A stretch of DNA of 64,000 nucleotides from Pseudomonadota bacterium (GTDB taxonomy: Bacteria > Pseudomonadota > Gammaproteobacteria > Pseudomonadales > Moraxellaceae), in the NCBI GenBank assembly GCA_023393635.1, contig JAEWKT010000061.1:124001-188000 (forward strand). Reading direction: 5' to 3'. Of the stretch, positions 61,656-64,000 are shown one piece after another. The notes under the pieces are model-generated. The model searched no databases and had not been told where the DNA came from. It saw only the letters and a list, made by a program, of their open reading frames with translations. Every line of letters begins with the position of its first letter. The stretch's first letter is position 1. Made by a program: the position numbers and the translations under genes.

Positions 61656-62741
61656 ATGACCATATCATCTTCATCTCAAGACACCAGTTCCCTAGCCACC
61701 AGCTTAAGTTACAAAGATGCTGGCGTCGACATCGAAGCTGGAGATCATCTGGTCGAACGGATTAAATCTGTCGCCAAACGCACCATGCGCCCTGAAGTAA
61801 TGGGTGGTCTGGGTGGCTTTGGTGCGCTGTGCAAAATTCCTAAAGGTTATGAAGAACCAGTACTGGTTTCAGGCACTGATGGTGTTGGTACCAAATTAAA
61901 ACTGGCTTTGGCTTTAAATAAACATGACACCATTGGCATTGATTTGGTAGCCATGTGTGTTAACGATCTTTTAGTGTGCGGTGCTGAGCCTTTATTCTTT
62001 TTAGATTATTATGCCACTGGACATTTGAATGTAGACGTTGCAGCCAATGTTGTCACGGGTATTGGTGAAGGCTGTATGCAGGCTGGCTGCGCACTCGTTG
62101 GTGGTGAAACTGCCGAAATGCCAGGCATGTATGAAGGTGAAGATTACGACCTGGCTGGCTTTTGCGTGGGCGTGGTTGAGCATTCAAAAATTATTGATGG
62201 CACTAAAGTACAAGCGGGCGATGTGTTGATTGCCCTTGCCTCCAGTGGCGCGCACTCTAACGGCTACTCTTTAGTACGTAAAATTATTGATGTTAAAAAT
62301 ATTCCGCTAGATACCGATATTGATGGCCAAAAACTAGCGGATGTGGCCATGCAGCCTACCCGAATTTATGTGAAGCCTGTTTTAGACTTAGCCAAGCAAA
62401 TCGATATTCATGCTATGGCACATATTACTGGCGGCGGGTTGCCAGGTAATTTGCCACGGGTTTTACCTGATGGTATGCGTGCGCGTGTTGATACAAAATC
62501 CTGGCAATGGCCTGCACTGTTTACGTTTTTGCAACAGCAAGGCAATGTAGACACTTATGAGATGTATCGTACCTTTAACTGTGGCGTTGGTATGGTCATT
62601 GTGGTGAGTCAGGCGGATCAGGAAAAAGCATTGGCGCAATTAAATGCTGCGGGTGAAACTGCCTGGGTGATTGGACAAATTGAAGCTGATGCCCAATCTA
62701 CTAAAGATGCAGACGATCAAGTGAGGGTTATTCTGGGGTGA
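61656..62741 (+). CDS. purM: Phosphoribosylformylglycinamidine cyclo-ligase
   Basis: PurM closes the imidazole ring, FGAM to AIR, using ATP. LSYKDAGVDIEAGDHLVERIK, GGLGGFGALC, PVLVSGTDGVGTKLKLA, IGIDLVAMCVNDLLVCGAEPLFFLDYYA and GGETAEMPGMYEGEDYDLAGF are family signatures. At 361 residues it is slightly longer than E. coli (345) owing to a Ser-rich N-terminus. It overlaps purN by 4 bp (GTGA). Confidence 0.98.
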   Translation: MTISSSSQDTSSLATSLSYKDAGVDIEAGDHLVERIKSVAKRTMRPEVMGGLGGFGALCKIPKGYEEPVLVSGTDGVGTKLKLALALNKHDTIGIDLVAMCVNDLLVCGAEPLFFLDYYATGHLNVDVAANVVTGIGEGCMQAGCALVGGETAEMPGMYEGEDYDLAGFCVGVVEHSKIIDGTKVQAGDVLIALASSGAHSNGYSLVRKIIDVKNIPLDTDIDGQKLADVAMQPTRIYVKPVLDLAKQIDIHAMAHITGGGLPGNLPRVLPDGMRARVDTKSWQWPALFTFLQQQGNVDTYEMYRTFNCGVGMVIVVSQADQEKALAQLNAAGETAWVIGQIEADAQSTKDADDQVRVILG

Positions 62742-63379
62742 TTAAATTTGCAGTGTTAGCGTCAGGTAATGGTAGTAATTTTCAGGCAATGATTGATGCG
62801 TTTCAACAAGGACGCATTCAGGCAGAGTTAATGGGCGTTATTTCTAATGTACCTGATGCTTATGCACTGCAACGCGCCCAAAAAGCAGGCGTGCGGCAAT
62901 TGGTGATTGATCATCGCCAGTTTGATGGACGAGAAGCATTTGAGGCAGAATTGATAGAAGCATTACAAAACTGGCAAGCTGATGTGATTGTATTGGCTGG
63001 GTTTATGCGGGTACTTACAGCAAGCTTTGTCAATCGCTTTAGTGGTCAGCTGATTAATATTCATCCCTCGTTGTTACCTGCTTATAAAGGATTAAACACC
63101 CATCAGCGCGTGATCAATACTGGCGATAAGTTTCATGGTTGCACTGTGCATTTTGTAATTCCTGAATTAGATTCTGGTGCGGCCATTGCACAATCCATGT
63201 TTCAAGTGCTACCAAATGATAATGCCAGTAGCCTTAAAACCAAAGTCCATGCCCTGGAACATGAATTATACCCACAGGTAATGGCCTGGATTGCGGGTGG
63301 CCGTTTGGCATTATTGGGTAATCGCGCGTATTTAGATGGACAGTTATTGAATGAGCCTGTACGTTTTATGCATGATTAG
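62738..63379 (+). CDS. purN: Phosphoribosylglycinamide formyltransferase
   Basis: PurN formylates GAR with 10-formyl-THF. VLASGNGSNFQAMID binds phosphate, the catalytic region is INIHPSLLPAYKG (Asn/His), GCTVHFVIPELDSGAAIAQ contains the active-site Asp, and FMRVLTASFV is conserved. It starts at GTG 62738 overlapping the purM stop, so translation is coupled. The 213 residues match E. coli (212). A strong terminator follows. Confidence 0.97.
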   Translation: MIKFAVLASGNGSNFQAMIDAFQQGRIQAELMGVISNVPDAYALQRAQKAGVRQLVIDHRQFDGREAFEAELIEALQNWQADVIVLAGFMRVLTASFVNRFSGQLINIHPSLLPAYKGLNTHQRVINTGDKFHGCTVHFVIPELDSGAAIAQSMFQVLPNDNASSLKTKVHALEHELYPQVMAWIAGGRLALLGNRAYLDGQLLNEPVRFMHD

Positions 63380-63435
63380 TTATATTAACTATACACGACT
63401 AAATCGCTCAATACCCTTGAACTGCTTGATTCCTT

Positions 63436-63464
63436 AAAAGGCATATGATGAATATGCCTTTTTT
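63436..63464. terminator. Bidirectional terminator between purN and the TetR gene
   Basis: AAAAGGCATAT (63436-63446) and ATATGCCTTTT (63452-63462) form a perfect 11-bp stem with a 5-nt loop and T-run, with A-run on the other side for the convergent gene. Confidence 0.92.
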
Positions 63465-63481
63465 ATTTCCTCGCTTCAGTT

Positions 63482-64000
63482 TTACGCCTGTCCCATTTGC
63501 ATCACGATATCTGCCAGCTCATCTAATGACAATTTGCCTTCTGGTTTATACCAGGTCACTGTCCATGAAATAGCACCGCCAATTAAGCGTCGCCAGATAA
63601 ATGGAGGATGCTGAATCATGTTTTCTGCATGTGCCTGTTGAAGGATACGCAGCCAGATGCTTTCATAATATTCACGCATATTGAGCAGATAATCTTGTCG
63701 ATCTGCCGATAAGGCCTCCCACTCAAACACCAGTACCGCCATGGCCGTTCCAGTATCGCCATTAATAGATTCCAGCTCAGCCCGAATTAAAGCCAGAATT
63801 TGCTTTAAGATATCATCGTTCTGTTGTACGGCCTGCTCTAAACGCGCGGTGTTATAACGAATAGCCTCCTCCATGACAGCCAGTAAAATATCATCTTTGG
63901 TTTTAAAGTGATGAAATAGACTGCCCGACTGTATACCCACCAACTGTGCCAATTCGCGTACCGTGGTTTTATCATATCCCTGCTTATGAAATAAATAAGC
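63482..64000 (-). CDS. TetR-family transcriptional regulator (partial, N-terminus cut by window edge)
   Basis: The frame runs off the right edge: it reads AYLFHKQGYDKTTVRELAQL upstream of a TTG at 63952, so the gene continues beyond 64000. The helix-turn-helix is VRELAQLVGIQSGSLFHHFKTKDDIL. The C-terminal domain (WEALSADRQDYLLNMREYYESIW; YKPEGKLSLDELADIVMQMG) is the usual variable ligand-binding part, and its ligand is unknown. About 172 residues are visible. Ends at TAA 63482 next to the shared terminator. Confidence 0.9.
   Translation of the reverse strand, partial: AYLFHKQGYDKTTVRELAQLVGIQSGSLFHHFKTKDDILLAVMEEAIRYNTARLEQAVQQNDDILKQILALIRAELESINGDTGTAMAVLVFEWEALSADRQDYLLNMREYYESIWLRILQQAHAENMIQHPPFIWRRLIGGAISWTVTWYKPEGKLSLDELADIVMQMGQA

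Noticed and set aside
63482..63952. Complete TetR gene starting at 63952
   Set aside because: The codon at 63952 is TTG inside a continuing frame that encodes the first part of the helix-turn-helix up to the window edge, so the gene is longer and truncated here.
1..64000. CRISPR arrays, insertion sequences, prophage genes, tRNA or rRNA genes
   Set aside because: No spaced direct repeats, transposase or phage motifs, TpsiC-loop pattern or rRNA-like sequence were seen on either strand.

Overview
The window looks like a chromosomal segment of a Moraxellaceae gammaproteobacterium (Acinetobacter, Alkanindiges or a close relative). The evidence is gene content and order: a NadM-type NMN adenylyltransferase, purM-purN divergent from perM-hda, ybgC-tolQRAB-pal without cpoB, a sigma factor followed by DUF3619 and DUF3106 genes, and tandem CSLREA proteins with GlyGly-CTERM tails (the rhombotarget A type I associate with Acinetobacter). 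Base composition is moderately AT-rich. I see no tRNA, rRNA, insertion sequence, prophage or CRISPR array. The genus call is inference.

Layout. 1-4.7 kb (minus): end of a capsule locus with an ABC-2 exporter, kpsM-kpsT-kpsE-kpsD, followed by a Stealth-family capsule phosphotransferase cut by the window edge. 4.9-11 kb: periplasmic protease DegP/DegQ, nadB, and the pabC-mltG-tmk cluster. 11.1-16.2 kb: sulfate uptake operon sbp-cysT-cysW-cysA and its regulator cysB. 16.2-21.3 kb: an outer-membrane beta-barrel protein, then ahcY behind a clear SAH riboswitch, metF and bioA, so a methyl-cycle/one-carbon block. 21.3-30.4 kb: rsmE, a PAS-GGDEF-EAL c-di-GMP protein, maeB, cca, and an OmpW-like gene broken by a one-base frameshift. 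30.5-44.1 kb: sthA, lipA, dapD, queE-(small membrane protein)-queC, a small secreted Cys protein, bcp, nadM, a NIF3-like domain protein, purL and dgt. 44.2-51.3 kb: ruvA-ruvB and ybgC-tolQ-tolR-tolA-tolB-pal. 51.4-54.8 kb: fbp, a SpoU-type RNA methyltransferase, and the sigma factor-DUF3619-DUF3106 cluster. 55-59.4 kb (minus): two translationally coupled, secreted CSLREA/GlyGly-CTERM beta-helix proteins. 59.6-64 kb: hda, perM, purM-purN and a TetR regulator cut by the right edge.

Most of the window is housekeeping. The parts most worth attention are the tandem GlyGly-CTERM proteins with no rhombosortase gene in view, the sigma/DUF3619/DUF3106 cassette with a strong hairpin and a possible 32-codon ORF behind it, the SAH riboswitch with a second hairpin that displays the ahcY Shine-Dalgarno, the ABC-type capsule exporter with a Stealth enzyme, and the frameshifted OmpW-like gene. 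Several apparent ORF starts at TTG/GTG codons were moved to downstream ATGs on ribosome-binding-site and family-length grounds; each case is noted in its entry. All functional calls come from reading motifs by eye, with no database search.
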